A stretch of DNA of 64,000 bases from Intestinimonas butyriciproducens (GTDB lineage Bacteria; Bacillota; Clostridia; Oscillospirales; Oscillospiraceae): contig NZ_CP011524.1 of the NCBI RefSeq assembly GCF_004154955.1, forward strand, positions 2,666,001 to 2,730,000. The letters are read 5' to 3'. Under the pieces are notes generated by a model. The model ran no database searches, was not told the origin of the DNA, and worked only from the letters and a program-made list of their open reading frames with translations. The position numbers and the translations under genes are program-made. The stretch's first letter is position 1, and each line of letters opens with the position of its first letter. Shown here piece by piece: positions 1-10,327 of the stretch.

Positions 1-1118
1 TCAATCGTCTGCTCTCCGAGCGCCGCCGTTTGAGCACCTTCCCGGCCGCTCCAAACGACTCGACGCTGCGGGTGAGCTTCAATCTGGCCCCCTCCACCAC
101 CACGCTCACCCGCTATGTCTCCCCCACCCCCTTCGTACCCGAGGACGCCGGAGACCGGGCGGAGCGCTGCGACGAGATCCTGAAGATCGCGGCTATGGGG
201 CTCAAAAAACGCATCGAGCACACCCGGGCCGCCGCCGTCGTGGTGGGCCTCTCCGGCGGACTGGACTCCACCCTGGCCATCCTCATCGCCGCCATCGCCA
301 TGCGCCTCCTGGACCGTCCGGCCAGCGACATCATCGCCGTCACCATGCCCTGCTTCGGCACCACGGACCGTACCCGGGACAATGCCGTGGAGCTCTCCCG
401 CCGCCTGGGCACCACCCTGAAGCGCATCGATATCGGCGAGGCGGTGAAGCAGCATTTCCGGGACATTGGCCAGAGCATGGAAACCCATGACGTTACCTTT
501 GAAAACGGCCAGGCCCGGGAGCGGACCCAGGTGCTGATGGATATCGCCAACCAGGTGGGCGGCATGGTGGTAGGTACCGGCGACCTCTCCGAACTGGCCC
601 TGGGCTGGGCTACCTATAACGGGGACCACATGTCCATGTACGGCGTCAACGCCTCCATCCCCAAGACCCTGGTACGGCATCTGGTCTCCTACGTCTGCGG
701 CGACAAGGCCGAGAGCGAGCCGGAGCTCTCCCACGTACTGGCAGACATTTTGGATACCCCCGTGTCTCCCGAGCTTCTGCCCGCCATCAACGGTCAGATC
801 TCTCAAAAGACCGAGGATTTGGTGGGCCCCTACGAGCTCCACGACTTTTTCCTCTACTATGCCATTCGCTGGGCCTTCCCGCCCAGAAAAGTGCTGCGCC
901 TTGCCGAGCATGCCTTTGGCCGGAGCTATGACAGGGCCACCATCCTGAAGTGGGAAAAAACCTTCTACCGCCGCTTTTTCAACCAGCAGTTCAAGCGCTC
1001 CTGTCTGCCGGACGGGCCCAAGGTGGGCTCTGTCACCCTCTCTCCCAGGGGCGACTGGAGGATGCCATCGGACGCCGTGGCCGTCCTTTGGCTGGAAGAG
1101 CTGGAGGCCCTGGAATAG
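1..1118 (+). CDS. nadE: NAD(+) synthase, C-terminal synthetase domain (5' truncated by window edge)
   Basis: Makes NAD+ by ATP-dependent amidation of nicotinate adenine dinucleotide. The frame is open from base 3, so the gene begins before the window. The first visible residues resemble the region just after the nitrilase (glutaminase) domain of long glutamine-dependent synthetases. About 370 residues are seen. The PP-loop GLSGGLDST (bases about 246-272) binds ATP, and a GTGDLSELALGW segment follows at about 576-611, as in NadE. The reading frame ends at TAG, followed by a hairpin. The N-terminal amidase domain is expected upstream but cannot be seen. The TTG at base 30 is not a likely real start. 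Confidence 0.93.
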   Translation, partial: NRLLSERRRLSTFPAAPNDSTLRVSFNLAPSTTTLTRYVSPTPFVPEDAGDRAERCDEILKIAAMGLKKRIEHTRAAAVVVGLSGGLDSTLAILIAAIAMRLLDRPASDIIAVTMPCFGTTDRTRDNAVELSRRLGTTLKRIDIGEAVKQHFRDIGQSMETHDVTFENGQARERTQVLMDIANQVGGMVVGTGDLSELALGWATYNGDHMSMYGVNASIPKTLVRHLVSYVCGDKAESEPELSHVLADILDTPVSPELLPAINGQISQKTEDLVGPYELHDFFLYYAIRWAFPPRKVLRLAEHAFGRSYDRATILKWEKTFYRRFFNQQFKRSCLPDGPKVGSVTLSPRGDWRMPSDAVAVLWLEELEALE

Positions 1119-1138
1119 TCTTACCTCCCCCGTCCCAA

Positions 1139-1180
1139 CAGGGCGGTCTGCCAAAGCAGACCGCCCTGCCTCTTTCTCTC
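1139..1180 (+). terminator. Terminator-like hairpin after nadE
   Basis: A perfect 12-bp stem (1139-1150 with 1157-1168) and 6-base loop are followed by a T/C-rich stretch. The U tract is poor, so termination may be weak. Confidence 0.65.
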
Positions 1181-1337
1181 CGCCGCGCCGTTCTCCGCAG
1201 TTTTTTCGCAAAATGAAACTTTTCTCCATTCACAGAATGGTAACATTTATATGATAAAGTAAATTTGATAATATAGACCACCAGCCGGGGGAGCTTCCTC
1301 CGGCTGTGCTTTACACAGAAAGGAGTGCGATCTTAAC

Positions 1338-2702
1338 ATGGCCAGCAACCCCAACTACAGCGATGTGACCCCCGCCATTGAGGCCTTGGCGCGCCGCAGC
1401 CTGGAGAACAGCTCCATTGCCGCGGACGACTACGTGCGCTACGATGTGAAGCGCGGCCTCCGCGACCTGAACGGCAAGGGCGTCCTGGCGGGACTGACAG
1501 AGATCTCCGACATCGTCTCAAAAAAGATGGTGGACGGGGAGGAGATCCCCTGCGAGGGCGAACTCTATTACCGCGGCTATAGCATTCAGGACCTGGTGGG
1601 TTCCGCCCTGCGCGAAAAGCGCTTCGGCTTTGAAGAGACCGCTTACCTGCTTCTCTTCGGTCAGCTTCCCACGGAGACGGAGCTCTCCGCCTTTTCCGCC
1701 CAGCTCTCCTACTACCGCACGCTTCCAAAAAACTTTGTCCGGGACGTCATCCTCAAGTCCCCCACCCAGGATATGATGAACTCCCTGGCCAAATGCGTTC
1801 TCTCCATCGCATCCTATGACGACAAAACCGACGACATCAGTTTGCCCAATGTGGTGCGGCAGTGTATGCAGCTTATCGCCACCTTCCCTCTCTACGCCGT
1901 CTACGGCTATCAGGCCTATCACTACAAGGAGGGGAATTCCCTCTTCATCCATGCCCCCCGTCCGGAGCTCTCCACAGCGGAGAACATCCTCACGCTGCTC
2001 CGCGCCGACTCCTCCTACTCCTTCTGGGAGGCCCACATTCTGGATATCTGCCTCATGCTCCACGCGGAGCACGGCGGCGGCAACAACTCCACCTTTACCA
2101 CCCATGTGGTCACCTCCTCGGGGACCGACACCTACTCCTGTATGGCCGCAGCGCTGGCCTCCCTCAAAGGTCCCAAGCACGGCGGCGCCAACATCAAAGT
2201 GGTGCGGATGTTTGAGGACATCAAGGCCAGCGTGAAGGACTGGTCCGACGAGGACGAGATCAAAGCCCACCTGCGCGCCCTCCTCCACGGCGAGGCATTC
2301 GACCACGCCGGCCTCATCTACGGCATGGGCCACGCAGTCTACTCCCTCTCCGACCCCCGCGCCAACATCCTGCGCGGCTTTGTGGAGACCCTCTCTCGGG
2401 AAAAGGGCCGCACCGATGAATATGAGCTCTACTCCCGTGTGGAACGCCTGGCTCCCCAGGTTATCGCCGACGAGCGCAAGATCTATAAGGGCGTGGCCGC
2501 CAACGTGGACTTCTATTCCGGCTTCGTCTATCACATGCTGGATCTCCCCCTGGAGCTCTATACGCCTCTCTTCGCCATGGCCCGCATCGCCGGCTGGAGC
2601 GCCCATCGGATCGAAGAGCTCATCAATATGGGAAAGATCATCCGCCCCGCCTACAAATATGTGGGGCAACACCGGACCTATCAGCCGTTGGGCCAGCGGT
2701 AG
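1338..2702 (+). CDS. gltA: Citrate synthase (Si-type)
   Basis: Condenses acetyl-CoA and oxaloacetate to citrate, the entry to the oxidative TCA arm and to glutamate. The protein has 454 residues. The family signature is clear: HAEHGGGNNSTF near residue 242, PKHGGAN near 278, GMGHAVYS near 330 and NVDFYSG near 390, which carry the two catalytic histidines and the aspartate. The ATG follows AAAGGAG by about 11 bases. The N-terminus is about 30 residues longer than short citrate synthases, as in clostridial forms. It appears monocistronic. An upstream inverted repeat (about 1283-1305, agccgg/ccggct arms) lies in the leader and could be regulatory, but nothing proves it. Confidence 0.95.
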   Translation: MASNPNYSDVTPAIEALARRSLENSSIAADDYVRYDVKRGLRDLNGKGVLAGLTEISDIVSKKMVDGEEIPCEGELYYRGYSIQDLVGSALREKRFGFEETAYLLLFGQLPTETELSAFSAQLSYYRTLPKNFVRDVILKSPTQDMMNSLAKCVLSIASYDDKTDDISLPNVVRQCMQLIATFPLYAVYGYQAYHYKEGNSLFIHAPRPELSTAENILTLLRADSSYSFWEAHILDICLMLHAEHGGGNNSTFTTHVVTSSGTDTYSCMAAALASLKGPKHGGANIKVVRMFEDIKASVKDWSDEDEIKAHLRALLHGEAFDHAGLIYGMGHAVYSLSDPRANILRGFVETLSREKGRTDEYELYSRVERLAPQVIADERKIYKGVAANVDFYSGFVYHMLDLPLELYTPLFAMARIAGWSAHRIEELINMGKIIRPAYKYVGQHRTYQPLGQR

Positions 2703-2937
2703 CTTTTTCTCTCCGGCTCGTCCCGACCGCCTTCCGGCTGCCAAAAACCGGTCTGGACGTGTTCAGCTGGCGGGGATAGGGCCATCACCCCGCCCCGCGA
2801 GGCGGAATGCTCTGTATTCCCTGGGCGGCACAGGACACAGAGGGACGGACGATGCCTCTCCGCCTCTGGAAAAGTCGGACCCCCGCGGCATTTTAAGGCT
2901 CTCCGCAGCGCGGAGAGCCTTTCTTTTTCCTTCGGAC
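2703..2937. other. Intergenic region after citrate synthase
   Basis: No convincing gene. It contains a GGCGGGG/CCCCGCC hairpin near 2771-2797 of unknown role, and then the terminator at 2895-2930. Confidence 0.5.
2895..2930 (+). terminator. Rho-independent terminator of citrate synthase
   Basis: Perfect 12-bp stem (2895-2906 with 2910-2921), 3-base loop, then a T-rich tail. Confidence 0.9.
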
Positions 2938-2966
2938 TTGCCAGCCCCGTCTCGGGGCATTATAAT
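2938..2966 (+). promoter_or_regulatory. Sigma-A promoter for aldolase/YcxB-like operon
   Basis: TTGCCA (2938-2943), 17-bp spacer and a perfect TATAAT (2961-2966), 38 bases upstream of the start codon. Confidence 0.85.
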
Positions 2967-3003
2967 GATAGATACAGTCGATCCGCATAAAGGAGAGTGC
3001 AGT

Positions 3004-3630
3004 ATGGATTATGAGACCCAGCGCCGGCTCATATGCGAGCTGGGACGTCGGATGTGGGAGCGGGGCTGGGTGGCCTCCAACGATGGAAACCTCAGCCGCC
3101 GTCTGGGGGAGGGGCTTTTTCTGGTGACCCCCGCCGGCGTCAGCAAAGGCTTTCTCACCACGGATATGCCCGTGGTCGTGGACAGCGAGGGACGGGTGGT
3201 GGAGTCCAGCGGGGCTTACCTCCCCTCCTCCGAGACGCCCCTTCATTTGGAGTGTTACCGCCGCCGGGGCGATGTGGGCGGCATCTGTCATGCCCATCCC
3301 CCCGCCTCCACAGCATTCGCCTGCGCCCACAAAGCTTTGGATGCGTCCATTCTGGGCGAGGCCCTGATGGTCTTGGGCCCTGTTCCCTGCGCCCCCTATG
3401 CCCGTACCGGTACCCCGGCACTGTCCGCCGCCGCCGGCCCTCTGCTCGACGACCACGACGCGGTCCTTCTGGCCAATCACGGTGCCGTTACGCTGGGTTT
3501 GGACCTGGAGCAGGCCTATTGGCGGATGGAGACGCTGGAGCACACCGCGCAGATCTGTCTGGGTGTCCGCCTGCTGGGCGGCGGCGTCCCGCTTACGGAT
3601 GAGCAGTGCGCACAATTGAGGAGGAGTTGA
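3004..3630 (+). CDS. Class II aldolase/adducin family protein
   Basis: A 208-residue zinc-dependent aldolase resembling L-fuculose-phosphate aldolase, which splits sugar phosphates such as fuculose-1-phosphate into DHAP and an aldehyde. The catalytic glutamate lies in SSETPLH (near residue 77). Zinc ligands are the two histidines of CHAHPP (near 96-98) and the one in NHGAV (near 159). ASNDGNLSRR near residue 25 is the family's phosphate-binding loop. The ATG at 3004 follows AAGGAGAG, with a near-consensus promoter just upstream. The substrate cannot be told from sequence; no sugar kinase or isomerase is adjacent. The stop overlaps the next start (TGATG), so the two genes are translationally coupled. 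Confidence 0.85.
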   Translation: MDYETQRRLICELGRRMWERGWVASNDGNLSRRLGEGLFLVTPAGVSKGFLTTDMPVVVDSEGRVVESSGAYLPSSETPLHLECYRRRGDVGGICHAHPPASTAFACAHKALDASILGEALMVLGPVPCAPYARTGTPALSAAAGPLLDDHDAVLLANHGAVTLGLDLEQAYWRMETLEHTAQICLGVRLLGGGVPLTDEQCAQLRRS

Positions 3631-4211
3631 TGTTCATGGAGCCGAACTTTCAGGTGGAGACCGCCCACGACCAGGATGCTTACAACAATATGGTGACCGC
3701 CCACTATATGCTGCATGAAAAAAACTCCATCAAAAGCCTGTATGCCCTCGCCGTCGTACTGGCCCTGTGCGTTTGGTGGATCGCCGCCGGCGGCAACTAC
3801 ACTTCGATCCGAGCTTTGGGCTCCGGCATCACGACGCTGGCCATCGTGCTTCTGTTGGTCCCCTATGTGGACCGTTTTGCCGCCCGTCAGGTGTGTCACC
3901 GGCTGCTGGACCGCGTGGTGAAGGCGGCAAAAAAAAACAAATTCTACGGCATCCCCACCCGCTACCGCTTCTATGATGACAAGCTGGATGCCTCCGACAG
4001 CGCAGGCAGTGTGGAGACCCCCTACTCTCAGGTCACCGACCTGGTGGAGACTGAGCGGTATTTTCTGGTCTTTCTGAAAAGCGGACAGTGTGTTCTGGCC
4101 CGCAAAACGGATTTTACCGTGGGAGAGGCGGCGGATTTCAAGGATTTCCTCACCCGCGCGTGTGGACGGGATATGCGCTTTTTTGAAATGCCCAAGCGCA
4201 ATGGGCGCTGA
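3630..4211 (+). CDS. YcxB-like membrane protein, function unknown
   Basis: The start codon at 3630 overlaps the aldolase stop and follows GAGGAGGAG; an ATG at 3636 is a second option. About 193 residues. Two hydrophobic segments near residues 37-56 and 64-84 look like a membrane hairpin. A soluble C-terminal half with YRFYDDKLDA and PYSQVTDLVETERYFLVF resembles the YcxB-like/PH-type C-terminal domain common in Firmicutes membrane proteins. No catalytic motif is visible. The coupling to the aldolase is seen; a shared function is not shown. Confidence 0.7.
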   Translation: MFMEPNFQVETAHDQDAYNNMVTAHYMLHEKNSIKSLYALAVVLALCVWWIAAGGNYTSIRALGSGITTLAIVLLLVPYVDRFAARQVCHRLLDRVVKAAKKNKFYGIPTRYRFYDDKLDASDSAGSVETPYSQVTDLVETERYFLVFLKSGQCVLARKTDFTVGEAADFKDFLTRACGRDMRFFEMPKRNGR

Positions 4212-4454
4212 TTTTCCTTTTCTCTTGTCTATTGTACATTTGGAGCACCCTCCGTCGAAACAATAAGGGGACGCCTCAAAATGGGGCGCCCCCGCAGACT
4301 GGGAGTTCTCGAACTGGCATACATTCCCGTATTTTATCCAAAGTCAATTTTATCAATTTTTGATATCAGCGCAACCTTTGAGAAAGTCCTCATTCCCTTT
4401 TGTGTTCAACATAACTGCTATACACCGGAAGAAGGAATGCGCTGATTTTTTCCC
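4212..4454. other. Intergenic region before the CorC leader
   Basis: An imperfect hairpin at about 4266-4291 (GGGG-a-CGCC with GGCG-c-CCCC) could end the preceding operon, but has no T-run. The rest is AT-rich with no gene recognised. Confidence 0.4.
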
Positions 4455-4483
4455 TTGCAATTACAGGAGAGCTCTGCTATACT
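4455..4483 (+). promoter_or_regulatory. Promoter of the CorC-type transporter leader
   Basis: TTGCAA (4455-4460), 17-bp spacer, TATACT (4478-4483). It predicts a transcript start near 4490 and a leader of about 157 bases. Confidence 0.75.
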
Positions 4484-4489
4484 GAAAGA

Positions 4490-4610
4490 CAAATATTTTG
4501 AAAGGGGTCGGTGAGTCCCCGTGGACCAACCTCCGCCCAGTAACTGCACAGGATGACAAAGAGGGCAGCCTTAGCCGCAGCGCGGCATAGGGCTGTCCTT
4601 TTGTACACAA
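4490..4610 (+). promoter_or_regulatory. Structured 5' leader with attenuator; candidate metal riboswitch
   Basis: Between the promoter and the transporter start lie several hairpins: GGGG/CCCC around 4504-4520, CAG/CTG around 4538-4546, and a compound hairpin at 4562-4599. In the last, an outer arm (4562-4570 with 4591-4599, one G-U) encloses an inner GCCGC/GCGGC stem and is followed by TTTT. This terminator sits inside the leader, before the start codon, which is the layout of an attenuated, ligand-sensing leader. The downstream gene is a CorC-type Mg/Co exporter, so a NiCo (czcD) or M-box class is suspected. I cannot confirm a match to either consensus. Confidence 0.45.
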
Positions 4611-4646
4611 AATCTCAATCTTAAAAAATGGAGTTGATCTGTCCTC

Positions 4647-5909
4647 ATGGACCCGTCCAGTATTGCCAAGCTCGTCGCCATTCTTGTCCTGGTCGTCTTT
4701 TCCGCCTATTTTTCCGCCACAGAGACCGCCTTCACCTCTCTCAACCGCATTCGTCTGAAGAGCAGGGCGGAGGCCGGGGACCGGCGGGCTGCCTCCACCC
4801 TGGCCCTGGCCGATGATTATGACCGGCTGCTGTCCACCATCCTCATCGGCAACAACGTGGTCAACAATGCGTCCACCTCGCTTGCCACACTGCTGTTCAT
4901 CTCTCTGCTGGGTGAGGCCCAGGGGCCGGCCGTCGCCACCCTCGTGGTCACCATCGTGATCCTTATCTTCGGCGAGATCTCCCCCAAAAGCATGGCCAAG
5001 GAGTTCCCCGAGCAATTCGCCATGTTCTCCGCCCCCTTTCTGCGGCTGCTCATGGCCCTGCTGCGTCCCCTCACCTTTCTGGCCGCCCAGTGGAAGAAGT
5101 TCCTCAGTCTAATTATCCGGAAGCAGGGGAATGCGGGAATCACGGAAGAGGAGCTTATCACCATGGTCTCTGAGGCCGAAAACGAGGGCGGCCTGGACCA
5201 GGATGAGAGCGCGCTGATCCGCTCCGCCATCGAGTTCAGCGACCTGGAGGTGGAGGAGATCCTCACCCCCCGGGTGGATATCGTGGCCGTGGAGGATACC
5301 GACTCCATGGACGAGATCGCCAAAGTCTTTGCGGAAAACGGCTATTCCCGCCTGCCCGTATACCATGAGGACATCGACAATATCGTGGGCGTCATCCACG
5401 AAAAGGATTTCCATGCCGCACGCTACCATGGTCAAAGCGACGTGTCCGCCATTATCGCCACCGTCCTCTACACCACTGCCAACACTAAAATCTCCGATCT
5501 GCTGCGCATCCTCCAGCGGGAGAAGGCCCACATGGTCATTGTGGTGGACGAATACGGCGGCACCGAGGGTCTCTGCACACTAGAAGATATCGTGGAAGAG
5601 CTGGTGGGAGAGATCTGGGACGAGCACGACGAGGTCATCGAGGAATTCAAAAAGCAGGAGGATGGGAGCTACCTCATCTCCTGCAACGCCAACCTCACCG
5701 ACCTCTACGACCTCTTCTCCATCAAGGGAGAGCGCGACTCCACCACGGTCTCCGGCTGGGTCATGGAGGAGGTGGGCAGGGTGCCTGAGGAGGGCGACCA
5801 TTTTGTCTATGAAAATCTGGATGTAACGGTGACGAAGGTGGATCACCGCCGCGTTTTGGAGATCCGGGTCGTGGTACTGCCGGAAAAGGAGCCATCGGAC
5901 AAGGGCTGA
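4647..5909 (+). CDS. CNNM/CorC (HlyC) family transporter with CBS domains
   Basis: A 420-residue membrane protein of the family that exports Mg2+ (and, in enterobacterial CorC, Co2+), often annotated 'hemolysin'. The DUF21/CNNM transmembrane domain covers about residues 1-150, with FSATETAFTSL and the FGEISPKSMA motif characteristic of the family. A CBS pair follows at about 200-330, including VVDEYGGTEGLCTLEDIVEE, and then a C-terminal CorC_HlyC domain to residue 415. The ribosome binding site is weak: GGAG about 14 bases before the ATG. The gene is preceded by a promoter and a terminator-containing leader, suggesting transcription attenuation, possibly by a metal ion. It is followed 88 bases later by pepT. 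Confidence 0.9.
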   Translation: MDPSSIAKLVAILVLVVFSAYFSATETAFTSLNRIRLKSRAEAGDRRAASTLALADDYDRLLSTILIGNNVVNNASTSLATLLFISLLGEAQGPAVATLVVTIVILIFGEISPKSMAKEFPEQFAMFSAPFLRLLMALLRPLTFLAAQWKKFLSLIIRKQGNAGITEEELITMVSEAENEGGLDQDESALIRSAIEFSDLEVEEILTPRVDIVAVEDTDSMDEIAKVFAENGYSRLPVYHEDIDNIVGVIHEKDFHAARYHGQSDVSAIIATVLYTTANTKISDLLRILQREKAHMVIVVDEYGGTEGLCTLEDIVEELVGEIWDEHDEVIEEFKKQEDGSYLISCNANLTDLYDLFSIKGERDSTTVSGWVMEEVGRVPEEGDHFVYENLDVTVTKVDHRRVLEIRVVVLPEKEPSDKG

Positions 5910-5997
5910 CCACCGCTCCCTTTTCCCACTGTGTTCCGCCGTAGCCCCATACAGTACCGGTCGCTCCCGGCAGTGCGGCCGGATAGGAGGTTAAACC

Positions 5998-7251
5998 ATG
6001 GAAAAAGTCGTATCCCGTTTCCTGCGCTATGTGCGTATCCATACCGAAAGCGATACCAGTGCTCCGCCGGACGTCCTGCCCAGCGCCGCGCGGGAATTCG
6101 ATCTGGCCCGGCTTCTAGTGGATGAACTGCGGGAGCTGGGACTCACCGATGCCCATGTGGATGAGCATTGCTATGTATATGCCACCCTTCCGGCCACCCC
6201 CGGATGCGGCGCTCTCCCCGTCATCGGCCTGCTGGCCCATATGGACACCTCCCCAGATCTGACGGGCAAGGATGTCAACCCTCAAATCTTCCACTACGAC
6301 GGCGGCGAGTTGGTAATCAACCGGGAGCTGGGCGTGGTGATGGACGCCGAACACTTTCCGGAGCTGGACCGCTTCTTGGGTGAAGATCTGATCTTTGCCG
6401 ATGGGCGGACTCTCCTGGGTGCGGACGACAAGGGTGGTATCGCCGTAATCCTTCAGGCACTGGAGGATCTTATCGCCGCCGGCACCCCCCATGGGACTGT
6501 CAAGGTGGCCTTCACCCCCGACGAGGAGATCGGCCGCGGTCCTCTGGGCTTTGATATTCCCGGCTTCGGCGCGGACTTCGCCTATACACTGGATGGTCCC
6601 GCCCCCAACGAATACGCCTATGAGACCTTCAACGCCGCCCAGGCCCAGGTCACGCTTACCGGGCTGTCCGTCCATCCCGGCTCCTCCAAAGGGCTGATGA
6701 AGAGCGCACTGCTGATGTCCATGGACTTCAACGCGCTCCTGCCGCCTCTGGAGACCCCCTTCCACACCGATGGGCGGGAGGGCTTCTTCCACCTGCTCTC
6801 CCTCACCGGCAACGTGGAGGAGGCCAGGATGATCTATCTCATCCGCGACCACGACTCCGCCCGCTTTGCAGAGCGGAAGGCCGTGATGGAAAAGGCCTCG
6901 GAGGAGCTGCGCCGCCGTTGGGGCTCCGACTGCATCCGCCTGGAGATCACCGACCAGTACCCCAACATGGCCAAATGGCTGGAAGATAAGCCCGAGATCG
7001 TGGCGCTGGCCGTGGCCGCCATGCGCCTGGCCGGTGTGGAGGATCCGGTGGCTGTGGCCATCCGCGGCGGCACCGACGGCAGCCAGCTCACCAGCAAGGG
7101 CCTCCCCTGCCCCAACCTGCCATGCGGAACCCAGTACGCCCACGGACGCTATGAGTTCGTGTCCGTCCAGGCTCTGACCACCTGTAAGGAGATGGTCAAA
7201 CATCTGGTATCCGCCGATCTGGTCAAGCGGGTGATGGAGGAAAATCTGTGA
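5998..7251 (+). CDS. pepT: Peptidase T (tripeptide aminopeptidase)
   Basis: An M20-family zinc aminopeptidase that removes the N-terminal residue of tripeptides in the cytoplasm. The 417-residue length is typical. Metal and catalytic motifs are intact: HMDTSPD (near residue 81), GADDKGG (near 141) and DEEIGRG (near 175). RGGTDGSQL near residue 357 and the C-terminal PCGTQYAHGRYE segment fit the family. The ATG follows ATAGGAGG at good spacing. It is convergent with the glycolytic operon, and a shared bidirectional terminator separates them. No dedicated promoter was identified, so read-through from the transporter gene is possible. Confidence 0.95.
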   Translation: MEKVVSRFLRYVRIHTESDTSAPPDVLPSAAREFDLARLLVDELRELGLTDAHVDEHCYVYATLPATPGCGALPVIGLLAHMDTSPDLTGKDVNPQIFHYDGGELVINRELGVVMDAEHFPELDRFLGEDLIFADGRTLLGADDKGGIAVILQALEDLIAAGTPHGTVKVAFTPDEEIGRGPLGFDIPGFGADFAYTLDGPAPNEYAYETFNAAQAQVTLTGLSVHPGSSKGLMKSALLMSMDFNALLPPLETPFHTDGREGFFHLLSLTGNVEEARMIYLIRDHDSARFAERKAVMEKASEELRRRWGSDCIRLEITDQYPNMAKWLEDKPEIVALAVAAMRLAGVEDPVAVAIRGGTDGSQLTSKGLPCPNLPCGTQYAHGRYEFVSVQALTTCKEMVKHLVSADLVKRVMEENL

Positions 7252-7319
7252 TGCCGGTCCTCTTTCAGGTTTTCCCCGCGCTGTTTTCCATTCCGGGGCC
7301 GCGAGCCGACGCGTAAGAG

Positions 7320-7358
7320 AAAAGGAGGTCCCCGACCATCGGTCGGGGACCTCCTTTT
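7320..7358. terminator. Bidirectional terminator between pepT and eno
   Basis: Perfect 18-bp inverted repeat with a 3-base loop (7338-7340), flanked by A and T runs, so it can stop transcription from both sides. Confidence 0.95.
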
Positions 7359-7373
7359 CTCTGCGGCAGCCGC

Positions 7374-8693
<1,320 letters not shown>

Positions 8694-8765
8694 TCAAGTT
8701 GCGCGGCCGCCCCTGTGGGCCGCGTCTATTCCTGTCAGGGCGGTCACGCCGCCCGAACACGCATC

Positions 8766-10286
8766 TCAAGAAACGATCAGGGTCTCCCCATCCATCTCGG
8801 CGGGCTTTTGGAGCCCCATCAGGTCCAGCATAGTGGGGGCGATATCCGCCAGCTTGCCGTCCCGGAGCTTCACATCAGCCCCGACGATATAGAAGGGGAC
8901 AGGATTGGTGGTGTGCGCCGTATAGGGCGTCACACCATCGTCCTCCAGCATCCGGTCCGCATTGCCGTGATCGGCCGTGATGAGGGTGATCCCGCCCATG
9001 CGGGAGGTGGCCTCCACCACTCTGGCCACGCATTCGTCCACCGTCTCCACTGCCAGGCGGGCGGCCTCGTAGACGCCGGTGTGGCCTACCATATCACAGT
9101 TTGCAAAATTCAGAATGATCACATCATAGCTGCCGCTTTCGATCCGCTCCACACAGGCGTCTGTGACCTCGCGGGCGCTCATGTCGGGCTTGAGATCGTA
9201 GGTGGGCACCTTGGGAGAGGGGATGAGCACCCGGTCTTCGCCGGGAAACACCTGCTCCACGCCGCCATTGAAGAAAAATGTGACGTGCGCATATTTTTCC
9301 GTCTCTGCGATCCGGAGCTGGGTAAGTCCCAGCTTGGAGATATATTCGCCGAAAATATTGGTGAGCTTATGGTGGGGGAATGCCACCGTCACATTGGGCA
9401 TAGTGGCGTCGTACTCGGTGGTGCAGACATAGTGGAGGGGGAAAAATCCCTTCTTCCGCTCTACATCGGTAAAGTCCGGATCCACCAGACAACGGGTGAT
9501 CTCCCGCGCCCGGTCCGGGCGGAAGTTCATGAAGACAACGGAGTCCTCCCCGCCAATGACCGCCTCCTTACAGCAGACAACAGGCACCACAAACTCGTCG
9601 GTCACGCCGGCGTCGTAGGATTTCTGCACCGCATTCACCGGGTCCGGCTCAAAGGGGCCCTCTCCCAGCACCAGCGCATCATAGGCCTTCTGCACCCGGT
9701 CCCAGCGCTTATCCCGGTCCATGGCGTAATACCGGCCGGAGATCACACCGATCTTGGCGTTGCCCAGCGCCTCGCACTTGGCCTGCAACCGCGCCACAAA
9801 GTCCTTGCCGGAGGAGGGGGGTACGTCGCGTCCGTCCAGGAAGGCGTGGACATACACCCTGGACAGTCCCCGCTGCTTGGCCATATCCAGGAGTGCGAAG
9901 ATGTGCTCGATGTGGCTGTGAACGCCGCCGTCCGACAGCAGTCCCATGACATGGAGCGCCGTCCCCTTCGCCTTGCAGTCGTCCATTGCGGAAACATAGG
10001 CCTCGTTTGTGAAAAAGTCCCCGTCCTGAATGGCCTTGGAGATCCGGGGCAAGTCCTGAAAGACCACCCGGCCCGCGCCGATATTGGTGTGTCCCACCTC
10101 GGAATTGCCCATCTGCCCTGCGGGCAGCCCCACATCCAGGCCGGACGCGGACAGCTTACAGCCGGGATTGGAGGCAAAGATGCGGTCCAGGTTTGGCTTT
10201 TTTGCGTTGGCAATGGCGTTGCCCGCGGTCTCCTTCCGGAGTCCAAACCCGTCCATGATGATGAGAGTGGTAGGCGTTTTGTTCAT
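8766..10286 (-). CDS. gpmI: 2,3-bisphosphoglycerate-independent phosphoglycerate mutase
   Basis: Interconverts 3- and 2-phosphoglycerate using two Mn2+ ions and a phosphoserine intermediate. The 506-residue alkaline-phosphatase-fold enzyme has IMDGFG at the N-terminus, the nucleophile Ser in GNSEVGHTNIG (near residue 62), HIEHIF and DGRDVPP in the transferase domain, and the late metal motif TADHGNAD. It lies between tpiA and eno. The 268-base gap to tpiA is unusually long for this operon and contains a copy of the tpiA 3' end (see the repeat entries). Confidence 0.97.
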   Translation of the reverse strand: MNKTPTTLIIMDGFGLRKETAGNAIANAKKPNLDRIFASNPGCKLSASGLDVGLPAGQMGNSEVGHTNIGAGRVVFQDLPRISKAIQDGDFFTNEAYVSAMDDCKAKGTALHVMGLLSDGGVHSHIEHIFALLDMAKQRGLSRVYVHAFLDGRDVPPSSGKDFVARLQAKCEALGNAKIGVISGRYYAMDRDKRWDRVQKAYDALVLGEGPFEPDPVNAVQKSYDAGVTDEFVVPVVCCKEAVIGGEDSVVFMNFRPDRAREITRCLVDPDFTDVERKKGFFPLHYVCTTEYDATMPNVTVAFPHHKLTNIFGEYISKLGLTQLRIAETEKYAHVTFFFNGGVEQVFPGEDRVLIPSPKVPTYDLKPDMSAREVTDACVERIESGSYDVIILNFANCDMVGHTGVYEAARLAVETVDECVARVVEATSRMGGITLITADHGNADRMLEDDGVTPYTAHTTNPVPFYIVGADVKLRDGKLADIAPTMLDLMGLQKPAEMDGETLIVS

Positions 10287-10327
10287 GATGGAACCTCGAA
10301 TCTATAAAGTTGGAGATTGGGAACGTC

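Noticed and set aside
1228-1275. Promoter search before citrate synthase (TTCACA, TATGAT, GATAAT elements)
   Set aside because: AT-rich and plausible, but no -35/-10 pair has acceptable spacing, so no promoter entry was made.
2771-2830. GC-rich hairpins after citrate synthase as a possible small RNA gene
   Set aside because: No promoter of its own and no similarity to a class I recognise; more likely part of the 3' UTR.
8715-10307. Plus-strand frame of about 530 codons opposite gpmI
   Set aside because: Antisense shadow of a well-supported gene; composition typical of a codon mirror.
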